NCBI RefSeq assembly: GCF_018403325.1
Contig: NZ_BOSL01000001.1
Span: forward strand, 620,001 to 684,000
Source of the DNA: Paenibacillus vini
Lineage (GTDB): Bacteria > Bacillota > Bacilli > Paenibacillales > Paenibacillaceae
Reading direction: 5' to 3'
DNA length: 64,000 nt
Shown: positions 1 to 8,442 of the stretch, in pieces
Layout: every line of letters begins with the position of its first letter
Numbering within the stretch: position 1 is the stretch's first letter
The notes under the pieces: generated by a model
Told to the model about the DNA's origin: nothing
The model's input: the letters and a program-made list of their open reading frames with translations, nothing else
Databases searched by the model: none
Made by a program: the position numbers and the translations under genes

Positions 1-675
1 CGTATCCACCTCGATGAGCTTGCGGGGATGCATCCGCAGTGACTCGAACAAGTGGGACTCCAGCAATTCGCGCAGCGGCATTTGTCTTTTTAACAGAATG
101 AAAGGCACCTCCTGCAGATAAGTCGACAGGCTGCGGAACCGGGGGAAATTGGGTTGTCTGGGCCCGATGAAGACGAGAGGTTCTTCAAACAGTTTGACCG
201 TTTCTATATGGGGGAGGGGCGAGAATTCATGGTTGATAAAAGCAAGGTCCAGCTCCCCGGAGGTGACGCGCAAAGCAAGGTCAAGTGATTCTCCAGTGCT
301 GATTTTCCAAGAGGAGACGGCGTCTTGGCTTTTCATCGTTTGAACGATCGCAGGTAACATGATATGGCTCAGTGATTCTACGATGCCTATGTTCAAATGG
401 CCATCCGCAGAGGGAGGCGCAATTTGCCGGACTTTCTGCTGTCCCACTTCGAGCGCACTGAGGGCGTATTGGGCGTAAAAATAAAATTTGCGTCCCGCCT
501 CTGTCAGGAGCGCTCCTGATCGGGTACGGAGAAAGAGCGGGGCGCTCAGCTCGTTCTCGAGCCCGGCAATGCGTAAGCTGACAGCCGGTTGGGTCAAGGC
601 GACCATTTCTGCGCCTTTACGCATACTTCCGTTTTCGGCTACGGCAATGAATACTTTCAAATCCAACATGTCCAT
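1..675 (-). CDS. LysR-family transcriptional regulator, C-terminus cut off by window edge
   Basis: The reverse strand encodes 225 residues with no stop before base 1, so the C-terminal quarter is missing (the family is about 290-300 aa). The N-terminus is a typical LysR winged helix-turn-helix: a start MDMLDLKVFIAVAENGS, then QPAVS in the recognition helix and LFLRTRSGALLTEAG. The rest is the start of the substrate-binding domain. The start at 675 is chosen because AAGGAGG lies just upstream on the minus strand. It is divergent from prfA. Its ligand and targets cannot be read from the sequence; LysR proteins often regulate the divergent neighbour, but prfA is an unlikely target. Confidence 0.9.
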   Translation of the reverse strand, partial: MDMLDLKVFIAVAENGSMRKGAEMVALTQPAVSLRIAGLENELSAPLFLRTRSGALLTEAGRKFYFYAQYALSALEVGQQKVRQIAPPSADGHLNIGIVESLSHIMLPAIVQTMKSQDAVSSWKISTGESLDLALRVTSGELDLAFINHEFSPLPHIETVKLFEEPLVFIGPRQPNFPRFRSLSTYLQEVPFILLKRQMPLRELLESHLFESLRMHPRKLIEVDT

Positions 676-770
676 GAAAGATCCCTCCTTGCTTAATGGG
701 GATTTGATGTTAGATTATTTTACATCATTTCCGACGAAGAATCATTAAAAACTGCCAGTGAAAGCTATTC

Positions 771-799
771 TGTTCAAAATAATATTCTCATGGTATAAT
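771..799 (+). promoter_or_regulatory. Probable sigma-A promoter of prfA
   Basis: TATAAT at 794-799 is preceded by TGG, an extended -10. The -35 region (TGTTCA, 771-776, 17-nt spacer) matches poorly. It lies about 85 nt upstream of the chosen prfA start. Confidence 0.5.
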
Positions 800-881
800 A
801 TAAAGTCGTCCGACCTGGATTTTGAAGTGCGGATGTGACGACGATGTTTTCGACTTGCTTATGAAGAAAGAGGTGATTTCC

Positions 882-1949
882 TTGTTGGACCGACTACAAT
901 CCCTGGCCGACCGTTATGAGAAGCTGAGCGAGCTGCTCTGCGATCCCGACGTGGCGAACGATACGAAGAAGCTGCGGGATTATTCTAAAGAACAATCGGA
1001 TTTACAGCCGGCTTATGAGGCGTACACTGAATACAAGCAGGTCATGGAAGAGCTGGATGCCGCAAAAGCGATGCAGGCCGAGAAGCTTGACGATGACATG
1101 CGCGAAATGGTGAAGATGGAAATCGAGGACCTTTCCGGACGCCAGCAGGAACTGGAGGAGAAAATCCATGTTCTGCTGCTGCCGAAGGACCCGAATGACG
1201 ATAAAAACGTAATCGTGGAAATCCGCGGCGCTGCCGGCGGGGACGAGGCGGCTTTGTTTGCAGCCGACCTGTACCGAATGTACACCCGCTTTGCCGACAC
1301 CCAAGGGTGGAAAGTGGATATCATGGATGTGAATGAAAGTGACCTTGGCGGCTTCAAAGAGGTTATTTTCATGATTAACGGACGCGGCGCTTACAGCAAA
1401 ATGAAATACGAAAGCGGCGCCCACCGGGTACAGCGGATTCCGTCGACGGAATCCGGCGGACGGATTCACACGTCGACCTCGACGGTGGCGGTCATGCCGG
1501 AAGCCGAAGAAGTCGACATTGAAATTCTCGACAAGGACATCCGCGTAGATACGTTCTGCTCCAGCGGCGCGGGCGGCCAGTCCGTCAACACGACGAAATC
1601 GGCGGTGCGGGTAACGCACATTCCGACGGGCATTGTGGCAACGTGTCAGGACGGCAAATCGCAAAACTCCAATAAAGAGAAAGCGTTGCAGGTGCTTCGC
1701 GCCCGGATCTCGGATATGATGCGCCAGGAGGAAGAGGCAAAGTATGCCGGGGAGCGGAAGAGCAAAGTGGGAACCGGGGACCGCAGTGAGCGGATCCGTA
1801 CCTATAACTTCCCGCAAAGCCGGGTGACCGACCACCGGATTGGTCTTACGCTGCACAAGCTCGATCAGGTCATGAACGGAGAGATCGAGGAAATCGTTTC
1901 GGCGCTGACGATTGCGGAACAGGCCGAACTGATGGACAAAGGAGAATAA
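882..1949 (+). CDS. prfA: Peptide chain release factor 1
   Basis: RF1 recognises UAA and UAG in the ribosomal A site and triggers hydrolysis of peptidyl-tRNA. The 355-residue product carries the catalytic GGQ motif (residues 231-233, within [10 protein letters not shown]) and the RF1-type [11 protein letters not shown] segment. The TTG at 882 is preferred over an in-frame ATG at 822: it follows AGAGGTG, gives the usual family start ([14 protein letters not shown]) and the usual family length of about 356 aa. prmC, whose product methylates the GGQ glutamine, starts 1 nt after the stop, so the two are almost certainly co-translated. Confidence 0.97.
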   Translation: MLDRLQSLADRYEKLSELLCDPDVANDTKKLRDYSKEQSDLQPAYEAYTEYKQVMEELDAAKAMQAEKLDDDMREMVKMEIEDLSGRQQELEEKIHVLLLPKDPNDDKNVIVEIRGAAGGDEAALFAADLYRMYTRFADTQGWKVDIMDVNESDLGGFKEVIFMINGRGAYSKMKYESGAHRVQRIPSTESGGRIHTSTSTVAVMPEAEEVDIEILDKDIRVDTFCSSGAGGQSVNTTKSAVRVTHIPTGIVATCQDGKSQNSNKEKALQVLRARISDMMRQEEEAKYAGERKSKVGTGDRSERIRTYNFPQSRVTDHRIGLTLHKLDQVMNGEIEEIVSALTIAEQAELMDKGE

Positions 1950-1950
1950 C

Positions 1951-2835
1951 ATGCCTGACGGTAACGGATATGTGTTATCAGGAGAGGTTAATATTTCAGA
2001 AGCCCGTAGAGAGGCTTCTTCTTTTTTAGCGGCTCGGGGCGTGCACGAGCCGGATTTCAATGCGGAGCTGCTGCTCCGCCATGTTTTGGGGTTGGAAGGC
2101 GCGGCGTATTTGGCCGCGCTGCGCGATCCCTTCCCGGCGGATCATAGAGACGCCTGGGAGGCAGTGATCCGCCGCAAAGCGGCGGGCGAGCCGGCGCAGT
2201 ACATTATCGGGGAACAGGATTTTTACGGCCTGACCTTCAAGGTCACGCCGTCCGTGCTGATTCCCCGCCCGGAAACGGAGCTGCTCGTGGAGCGAATCGT
2301 CCAGATCGGCGATTCGCTGTGGCCCGGCGGCGCCCCGCTGGCCGCCGACATCGGTACCGGCAGCGGCGCGATTGCAGCCGCGCTGGCCCATTTGCGCCCG
2401 TCATGGCGCGTATCGGCGAGTGACATCTCGCCGGAAGCGCTGGACGTGGCGGCAGCGAATGTCCGGCGGCTCGGCCTGGACGTGGCGTTCAAGCAGGGGA
2501 ACCTGCTTGAACCGTTCACCGGCGAGCCGCTGGACATTGTGGTCAGTAATCCGCCTTACATACCGGCGGATACCATCGCGCACCTGCAGCCCGAGGTGCG
2601 CGACTACGAGCCGCGCGGCGCGCTTGACGGCGGCCCAGACGGGCTCGCGCCTTACCGCGTCATGATGGCGCAGCTTCCGCTGCTGCCTCGTCCGCCCCGC
2701 CTGATCGGCTTTGAGCTCGGGATGGGGCAGGCCGGCGATGTTGCAGAGCTGCTGCGCCAAGCCGGCTGCTGGCGCGAGATCGTCACGGTTACGGACCTCG
2801 CGGGGATTGACCGGCATGTGATAGGCATCGCCTGA
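1951..2835 (+). CDS. prmC: Release factor glutamine methyltransferase
   Basis: PrmC (HemK) transfers a methyl group from S-adenosylmethionine to the glutamine of the GGQ motif in release factors. The 294-residue protein has an N-terminal helical domain, a SAM-binding loop ADIGTGSGAIA near residue 132 and the NPPY motif (VVSNPPYIP), which binds the glutamine side chain. The start is 1 nt after the prfA stop, behind AAAGGAG. The gene is distinctly GC-rich, as are ywlC and part of spoIID in this window. Confidence 0.96.
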   Translation: MPDGNGYVLSGEVNISEARREASSFLAARGVHEPDFNAELLLRHVLGLEGAAYLAALRDPFPADHRDAWEAVIRRKAAGEPAQYIIGEQDFYGLTFKVTPSVLIPRPETELLVERIVQIGDSLWPGGAPLAADIGTGSGAIAAALAHLRPSWRVSASDISPEALDVAAANVRRLGLDVAFKQGNLLEPFTGEPLDIVVSNPPYIPADTIAHLQPEVRDYEPRGALDGGPDGLAPYRVMMAQLPLLPRPPRLIGFELGMGQAGDVAELLRQAGCWREIVTVTDLAGIDRHVIGIA

Positions 2836-2852
2836 CGGGCGGTGTCTTTTTT
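2824..2852 (+). terminator. Rho-independent terminator after prmC
   Basis: A 9-bp stem (GGCATCGCC pairing with GGCGGTGTC, two G-T wobbles) overlaps the prmC stop codon and is followed by six T residues. Confidence 0.8.
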
Positions 2853-3021
2853 CTGTGCAAACAGGGGTAATTAGGACTGGTGTCATCGTCCAATAGACTT
2901 TAGCGGGAGTCTTCCTTTACAATGAGAAGGTAAACTATTTGTTCGGCTGGTTGGAGAACGAAGGATGGATGCCTGTTTACTCAGGTCGAAGGAAAAATCG
3001 GATGGCGGAGGACGGGAAGTA

Positions 3022-4212
3022 ATGCTTAACAAACTTAAAAAAATCGACTACACGATCGTGTTCATCCTGTTGCTCCTTATGGGCATCAGCATCGCGGTAC
3101 TCTATAGCGCCACATCGAATACGGCTTACCACGGATATCATATACGGATGGGCGTATACTATCTGCTTGGATTTGCGGCGTTTTTTGCCTTTTCCCTGAT
3201 CGACTTCAAACTATTTATCAAGTATTCGCCCTACATTTACCTGTTCGGGGTCGGATTGCTTATCGTAGTATTTTTCATCGGTAATACGTATTACAGCGCG
3301 ACCGGATGGCTTACCCTGCCGGGGGGACTCAGTTTTCAGCCGGCCGAATTTTTCAAATTGCTGCTGATTCTGTTTCTTTCCTTCATGCTGCTCCGCAAGC
3401 GGAAGCCAAGGTTGTCGTTTTGGCGGGACGTCGTGCCAATTCTATTGATTACATTCATTCCGTTTCTAGTCGTAATGGCGCAAAATGACCTCGGTAACGC
3501 CCTCAGTTATTTGGTGATTTTGGCGGGAATGCTGTGGATCGGTAACATTAAATACATGCATGCCCTGATTGCATTGGTGATCTTTGCAGGCTCGGTTTTT
3601 GGCGGGATTACCGCGTATAAAGTGTATCATGACAAGGTGTACACCTTCTTTGTAGATATCGGGCGCGAACACTGGATTGAACGGATTGACCCTTGGCTGG
3701 TACCGGAAAAAGCGACCGAAAAAGCCATTTATCACACACGGAACGCCAAATTGGCGATCGCATCAGGCGGTATGACCGGAGAAGGTTACTTAAAAGGAGA
3801 GACCGTTCAGTCCGAACGCGTGCCTCTAACCTATTCCGACTCCATCTTCGTAGTAATCGCCGAGGAATTCGGCTTCCTGGGCAGCTCGGTGCTGCTGCTG
3901 ATCTATTTTGTACTGATACACAGGCTAATTCTCATTTCACTGGAGTGCCGGGATCGCGGCGGACCGTTCCTTATCGTGGGGATCGTAGCGATGTTTCTGT
4001 ACCAGATTTTCGAAAACATCGGCATGTTTATCGGTCTGATGCCCCTCACCGGGATCACCCTCCCTTTCATCAGTTACGGAGGAACCTCGCTGATGATCAA
4101 TATGGCCTGCATCGGAGTCGCGATGAGCATTCGCATTCACGGTCATGAAACCGACGAGGAGCAGCAGATGCCTGCCTCCCGTTTCACCAAACTAAAAACG
4201 CAAAACCGATAG
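3022..4212 (+). CDS. rodA: RodA/FtsW/SpoVE-family peptidoglycan glycosyltransferase
   Basis: SEDS-family integral membrane enzyme that polymerises lipid II into glycan strands, normally with a class B penicillin-binding protein. The 396-residue product has about ten hydrophobic segments, the family segment SDSIFVVIAEEFGFLG and the C-terminal GLMPLTGITLPFISYGG signature. The ATG at 3022 follows GGAGG; an in-frame ATG at 2965 would add 19 polar residues of poor fit. It is monocistronic between two terminators. RodA (elongation) rather than FtsW (division) is the better guess from the C-terminus, but SpoVE-like roles cannot be excluded. Confidence 0.88.
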   Translation: MLNKLKKIDYTIVFILLLLMGISIAVLYSATSNTAYHGYHIRMGVYYLLGFAAFFAFSLIDFKLFIKYSPYIYLFGVGLLIVVFFIGNTYYSATGWLTLPGGLSFQPAEFFKLLLILFLSFMLLRKRKPRLSFWRDVVPILLITFIPFLVVMAQNDLGNALSYLVILAGMLWIGNIKYMHALIALVIFAGSVFGGITAYKVYHDKVYTFFVDIGREHWIERIDPWLVPEKATEKAIYHTRNAKLAIASGGMTGEGYLKGETVQSERVPLTYSDSIFVVIAEEFGFLGSSVLLLIYFVLIHRLILISLECRDRGGPFLIVGIVAMFLYQIFENIGMFIGLMPLTGITLPFISYGGTSLMINMACIGVAMSIRIHGHETDEEQQMPASRFTKLKTQNR

Positions 4213-4663
4213 TTGAAAGCGGCGATTCCTCTGGGGATTGCCGTTTTTTAATAGTGTTTATTATTACATCCTTAGAAAAAAAGAATCGAACCTGGAAACG
4301 GGCGGAGTCCAAAAACGGAGTCCAAATTCAATGAAGTACTTGTGTCCTCCCACGGTGGAACAATATGAAGATTTGTCTTTCAAAGAGTGGACACTCTTCT
4401 CCGAAAGAGATATACCTCACCTCGGATTAACATTTCTATATATAGTACGTTGGAATGTCTGGTATACTAGATGTTGATGATTGTTGGCGGGCGTGTAAAT
4501 ATGCGTAATGTCCACTTTTAGGTGGACATTTTGACGATTTGTCTACCTCGGGAGGACGGTGAAATGTGAAGCGTGTTGATTGAATTGCCCCAGGTAGGGA
4601 GGCCGGGGGATCAATCGATAAAATTGTTTGAGATGGAGCAATCTTGGTATGTTGGAGGGAAAC
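4213..4663 (+). other. Non-coding stretch ahead of the MazG-like gene
   Basis: No convincing gene. After the rodA terminator there is a direct repeat of CGGAGTCCAAA (about 4303-4323). A probable extended -10 promoter, TGG TATACT, lies at 4460-4468. A perfect 9-bp hairpin (AATGTCCAC/GTGGACATT, 4507-4530) followed by a short T run stands in the leader of the downstream gene. An open frame at 4238-4477 has no ribosome-binding site and no recognisable composition. Confidence 0.5.
4220..4249 (+). terminator. Terminator after the rodA-like gene
   Basis: CGGCGATTCC pairs with GGGGATTGCCG across a short loop, followed by six T residues. Confidence 0.8.
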
Positions 4664-4984
4664 ATGGATATTATTGAATTTCAACAATGGGTGAAGGAAT
4701 ATTACAAGAATCGCAACTGGTCAGACTTAGATATATTTGTCCGTATTGGTTTTCTTGCTGAGGAAACCGGGGAAGTAGCTCGTGCAATTCGTGCATTAGA
4801 GATTGGCAGGGATCGTCCGGATGAGGTTGCAGGCACATTTCAAGAAAATAAAACCGAATTAACGGAAGAACTTGGAGATGTTTTAGGAAATCTCATTGTG
4901 ATCGCAAATAAATATGATATATCGCTTGAGGATATCCTAAAATCGCACAAACAAAAGCTCCAGGCACGTTACGCAGAAAATTAA
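4664..4984 (+). CDS. MazG-like nucleotide pyrophosphohydrolase
   Basis: A 106-residue all-helical MazG-fold protein. The metal-binding pattern of the family is present: EETGE (E33, E34, E37) and EELGD (E69, D72). Such enzymes hydrolyse (d)NTPs to monophosphates and pyrophosphate, often as house-cleaning of damaged nucleotides; the substrate here is unknown. The ATG at 4664 is chosen because GGAGG (4654-4658) lies 5 nt upstream; two earlier ATGs lack one. The gene stands alone between non-coding stretches and is more AT-rich than its neighbours, which may mean later acquisition. Confidence 0.85.
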   Translation: MDIIEFQQWVKEYYKNRNWSDLDIFVRIGFLAEETGEVARAIRALEIGRDRPDEVAGTFQENKTELTEELGDVLGNLIVIANKYDISLEDILKSHKQKLQARYAEN

Positions 4985-5093
4985 AATAAACGGGACGTAT
5001 TTAACCGAACAGCGTACTTGAGCAGAGTAGCGAGTAGCCCCCAATATGACTACTTTTTCATTGAACTAACAGGTAACATTAGTTAAACAACAA

Positions 5094-5139
5094 CAGCGGC
5101 AGTTTAAGACTTCAATTATTGAGTCTTGTTCTGCCGCTG
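5094..5139. terminator. Large imperfect hairpin downstream of the MazG-like gene
   Basis: CAGCGGCAG pairs with CTGCCGCTG (9 bp) and an inner AAGACT pairs with AGTCTT. The structure is strong but lacks a proper T run, so termination is possible, not certain. Confidence 0.5.
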
Positions 5140-5270
5140 CTTCATTTAATGGAGCAGTTTAGAGTAAGGAATGAATTGTAATGAATGGATAGAAGAAAGG
5201 GTTGCGTATAAAGGTTATGAGTAAAGATATGAGTAAGGTTATGGTTAATAAATTTTTAATAGATTAATAG

Positions 5271-5298
5271 GTTTAGCTCTCTTTTAACCGGACATACT
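5271..5298 (+). promoter_or_regulatory. Sigma-F-type promoter of spoIIR
   Basis: GTTTA at 5271-5275, a 14-nt spacer, then GGACATACT at 5290-5298. This fits the sigma-F consensus GYWTA...GGNNANHNT, except that the spacer is about one base short. Forespore transcription by sigma-F is the known regulation of spoIIR. The same arrangement with the same spacer occurs before spoIIQ. Confidence 0.65.
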
Positions 5299-5334
5299 GA
5301 TAGACATCAGGGGATGGAGAAGGGAGTAGCGACG

Positions 5335-6096
5335 ATGCGGGAAGCTGGGAATGGGAATGGCAAGGGAACGGAAACGAGCAGAGGCAAAACAGTAGCTCTT
5401 ATTATATTTAGTATTATGATATTGATGATGTCCTGGGAGGGACAAAAAATAGATTCGGCGGCAGCCGAAGGCCGGATTCCTCAGGAGTCGATCCGGCTGC
5501 GGATTTTGGCCAATTCGGATAAAGCGGGGGATCAGGTCGTTAAACGCCGCGTAAGGGATGCGGTGATTAAGCAGATCGACGGCTGGGTGACCGAGCTGGA
5601 TAATCCACAAAGTTTGGATGCGGCGCGCGGCGTCATTCGTGATCATATGGATGAAATTGAAGGCCTGGTAGGGAAGACGCTGGCCGGTAGCGGCAAAAAA
5701 TATAGTTACAAGGTCGAGTTGGCGGTGGTGCCTTTTCCGACGAAAATGTACGGCAGTGCCGTGTACCCGGCGGGTGATTATGAGGCGTTGCGGGTAACGC
5801 TTGGAGAAGGAAAGGGCAAGAACTGGTGGTGTGTGTTGTTCCCGCCGTTATGTTTTGTGGATGCCGGCAGCGGGGATGCGCTGCAAAGCAAAGCGGACAA
5901 GGGAAAGGCCGGGGCGGACGCGAAGTCTGCTAAGCAAACATCGTCCGGTAAAGGCGAAGTGAAGACAGCGTCGTCCCAGACAGGTCCTGGTGCCGAGGGG
6001 GTTAATCAGGTTGACCCGGAGGAGACGGAAGTTCGGTTCTTTTTGTGGGATATGCTGGTGAAGCTGTGGAACTGGATCGTGGGCTTGTTCTCATAA
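5335..6096 (+). CDS. spoIIR: Stage II sporulation protein R
   Basis: SpoIIR is made in the forespore under sigma-F and secreted into the intermembrane space, where it triggers SpoIIGA to cleave pro-sigma-E. The product has one hydrophobic N-terminal segment (TVALIIFSIMILMMSW) and the family core SIRLRILANSDKAGDQ with a later NWWCVLFPPLCF. After the core there is a low-complexity Lys/Ala/Ser linker and a C-terminal hydrophobic tail (MLVKLWNWIVGLF). The ATG at 5335 is preferred to 5314, since transcription from the promoter above should begin near 5305 and AAGGGAG lies upstream of 5335. Confidence 0.93.
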   Translation: MREAGNGNGKGTETSRGKTVALIIFSIMILMMSWEGQKIDSAAAEGRIPQESIRLRILANSDKAGDQVVKRRVRDAVIKQIDGWVTELDNPQSLDAARGVIRDHMDEIEGLVGKTLAGSGKKYSYKVELAVVPFPTKMYGSAVYPAGDYEALRVTLGEGKGKNWWCVLFPPLCFVDAGSGDALQSKADKGKAGADAKSAKQTSSGKGEVKTASSQTGPGAEGVNQVDPEETEVRFFLWDMLVKLWNWIVGLFS

Positions 6097-6112
6097 GAAA
6101 TCTTTGTGAAGT

Positions 6113-6145
6113 GAACCGTGCGGGGATAGCCTGTGCGGTTCTTTT
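6113..6145 (+). terminator. Terminator after spoIIR
   Basis: GAACCG pairs with CGGTTC, extended by wobble pairs, and a short T run follows. Confidence 0.65.
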
Positions 6146-6272
6146 ATATTGGGGGGAGATGGGGAGTGGTCCGGGAGGATCTGGAGCGGATGTTAAGGGG
6201 AGGAAGGTACGACTACTGAGTTGAATGTGAGACGAGCGGCTCTGCTGAAGGTGGCTAACTTTAAGTGAGGGT

Positions 6273-6281
6273 TGTTATAAT
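6273..6281 (+). promoter_or_regulatory. Extended -10 promoter of ywlC
   Basis: TGT followed by TATAAT (6276-6281), about 50 nt before the gene; no good -35 box. Confidence 0.45.
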
Positions 6282-6333
6282 AGAGAGTATATCTTTGAAA
6301 AGTTTGGGATGATCAACTGTTATGGGAGACAAG

Positions 6334-7494
6334 ATGATGGAAGATGCAGGTTTTGAAAATAGACGTTCTACCCGTTTATGGGATGTGACTGCCTTGGTGA
6401 ATGATGAAGCTGGCCAGGGTGCTAATGTTTTAGAGGATTCAAAGGTTATTGCCGCTGAACAATCGTTGGCCGAAGCGGGAGAGGTGCTTGCGGCGGGCGG
6501 AACGGTGGCTTTTCCGACGGAGACGGTGTACGGACTCGGGGCGGATGCCCGCAACACGGCGGCGGTGGAGGCGATATTTGCCGCCAAGGGGCGGCCGTCC
6601 GACAATCCGCTGATCGTACACATCGCGGACATGAGCCAGTTGGACGGTCTCGTCACCGCGGTGAACGAGACGGGGCGCCGGCTCATGGAAGCATTCTGGC
6701 CGGGGCCGCTGACGCTGGTGCTGCCAGCGGCCCCCGGCGCCGTCTCGCCTCGCGTGACGGCGGGGTTGGACACGGTGGCCGTGCGCATGCCGGCCCACGA
6801 TATCGCGCTGCGGCTCATCGCCGCAGCGGGGTGCCCGGTGGCGGCGCCGAGCGCCAACCGGTCCGGGCGGCCGAGCCCCACGCTGGCGGGCCACGTGGGC
6901 GATGATCTTGCCGGCCGCATCGACGGCATTGTCGACGGCGGGCCCACGGGGGTGGGCGTGGAGTCGACAGTGGTCGAGGCCGGCGACGACGGGGTTGTGA
7001 CCGTGCTCCGCCCCGGCGGAATCACGGTCGAGCAGCTCGCCCGCCATGCCGAAGGCGGCGTGCGGCTGGACGCCGCCCTGCAAAACGCTGGCGGCGACAG
7101 CGAAGCCAAGGACATGCCGGCGCCTCGCTCGCCCGGCATGAAGTACACGCACTACGCACCCCGCGGTGCGCTGCGTGTAGTGTCCGGGTCCGCCCCCGAG
7201 CGGGTGGCGGACCGCATCCAGGCCGAGCTCGACGCGGCCCGGGCGCGCGGGGAGATAACGGGCGTGCTCGCCTTTGACGAGCATCTCCCGTTCTACCGCG
7301 CCGACTGCGTGCTATCGCTCGGCAGCCTAACGGCGCTGGAGACGGCTGCGCATCGTCTCTACGCGGCGCTCCGCCGCTTTGACGACAGCGGCGTCACCTT
7401 TATTATGGCCGAGTCCTGTCCGCAGGAGGGACTCGGCGCCGCCGTGATGAACCGCCTGCTTAAAGCGGCGGGCCAACAGGTAATCTATGTGTAA
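6334..7494 (+). CDS. ywlC: L-threonylcarbamoyladenylate synthase (Sua5/YwlC type)
   Basis: The enzyme makes threonylcarbamoyl-AMP from threonine, bicarbonate and ATP, the first step of t6A37 modification of ANN-decoding tRNAs. It has an N-terminal YrdC-like domain with AFPTETVYGLG, KGRPSDNPLIVHI and CPVAAPSANRSG, then the signature SPGMKYTHYAP and a C-terminal Sua5 domain. That makes it the long Sua5 form rather than the short TsaC form. Start codons at 6322, 6334 and 6337 are in frame; GGGAG at 6324-6328 favours 6334 or 6337. The central part is strikingly GC-rich. Confidence 0.93.
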   Translation: MMEDAGFENRRSTRLWDVTALVNDEAGQGANVLEDSKVIAAEQSLAEAGEVLAAGGTVAFPTETVYGLGADARNTAAVEAIFAAKGRPSDNPLIVHIADMSQLDGLVTAVNETGRRLMEAFWPGPLTLVLPAAPGAVSPRVTAGLDTVAVRMPAHDIALRLIAAAGCPVAAPSANRSGRPSPTLAGHVGDDLAGRIDGIVDGGPTGVGVESTVVEAGDDGVVTVLRPGGITVEQLARHAEGGVRLDAALQNAGGDSEAKDMPAPRSPGMKYTHYAPRGALRVVSGSAPERVADRIQAELDAARARGEITGVLAFDEHLPFYRADCVLSLGSLTALETAAHRLYAALRRFDDSGVTFIMAESCPQEGLGAAVMNRLLKAAGQQVIYV

Positions 7495-7550
7495 GAGAAC
7501 AAACTCTATAAGGTGATCTGACCTTATTCCCTACGGAAAGGCGGGGTACT

Positions 7551-8414
7551 ATGATTACAATTGGTTTAACCGGATGGGGAGATCATGAGGAGCTGTATCC
7601 TCCCGGGACTCCGGCAAAAGCGAAGCTGGCGCTGTACGCCAGGCATTTTCCGGTCGTGGAAGTTGATAGTTCCTTCTACGCTGTGCTTGGTGAACATACT
7701 TATCGGCGGTGGCTTGAAGAAACGCCTCCGCATTTTACTTTTATATTAAAGGCATTTCGGGGAATGACCGGGCATAATAGGGGAAAGAATCCTTACGGAG
7801 GGCCGGGGGAGATGTTTCAAGCCTATCTCGATTCGATTCGGCCGATCGTAGAGTCGGGCCGTCTGAAAGCCGTGATGTTTCAATTTCCCCCTTGGTTTGA
7901 TTGCAGTCCGGACAATGTGCGGCAGCTTCGCGCCGTAAAGAAGTGGATGGGTTCCTTGCCGCTGGCCCTCGAGTTCCGGAACCAGAGCTGGTATGCACCG
8001 AATGTTCGTGAGGACACGCTCTCTTTTATGAAGCAGGAGGGGTGGATTCACATAATTTGCGATGAACCGCAGGTCGGGCAGGGCTCTGTCCCGGCAGTCC
8101 TGGAGCCGACAAATTCCGAATTGACGATCGTCCGGCTTCATGGGCGCAATACGGGCGGCTGGCTGCAGGGGAGTGCGCCGAATTGGCGGGAAGTCCGCAA
8201 TCTCTACCGGTATAACCGGGAGGAGCTGGAGGATTGGCGGGACAAGCTGGACATCCTCGAAAAGAAGGGCACCGGGGAAGTTTGCATGATTTTTAATAAC
8301 AATTCCGGCGGTGATGCCGCTCCAAACGCGATGGAGATGATGAGTCTTCTAGGTCTGAAAACGGCGGGACTGCCTCCGAAGCAGATGGATTTATTCGGGG
8401 ACGAACACAACTGA
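7551..8414 (+). CDS. DUF72 (YecE-like) family protein
   Basis: A 287-residue TIM-barrel-like protein of the DUF72 family, with family hallmarks near the start (TIGLTGWGDHEELYP, VVEVDSSFYAVL), RPIVESGRLKAVMFQFP in the middle and MIFNNNSGGDAAPNA near the end. Its biochemical function is not established. The start follows GGCGGGG. It may share a transcript with the antiporter gene 28 nt downstream. Confidence 0.9.
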   Translation: MITIGLTGWGDHEELYPPGTPAKAKLALYARHFPVVEVDSSFYAVLGEHTYRRWLEETPPHFTFILKAFRGMTGHNRGKNPYGGPGEMFQAYLDSIRPIVESGRLKAVMFQFPPWFDCSPDNVRQLRAVKKWMGSLPLALEFRNQSWYAPNVREDTLSFMKQEGWIHIICDEPQVGQGSVPAVLEPTNSELTIVRLHGRNTGGWLQGSAPNWREVRNLYRYNREELEDWRDKLDILEKKGTGEVCMIFNNNSGGDAAPNAMEMMSLLGLKTAGLPPKQMDLFGDEHN

Positions 8415-8442
8415 TATTTACTTCGGCAGGGGGAACTGTATT

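Larger units (their letters stand above)
4985..5334 (+). other. Non-coding stretch between the MazG-like gene and spoIIR
   Basis: It contains the hairpin at 5094-5139, a run of short GAGTAAGG/GTTATG-like repeats (about 5215-5245) and the sigma-F-like promoter at 5271-5298. No open frame here has a ribosome-binding site. Confidence 0.5.

Noticed and set aside
1002-2060. Long minus-strand open frame opposite prfA
   Set aside because: It mirrors the codon pattern of prfA, has no plausible start signal and resembles no protein family.
4238-4477. Open frame of 79 codons after rodA
   Set aside because: It begins in the terminator T run, lacks a ribosome-binding site and has no recognisable protein features.
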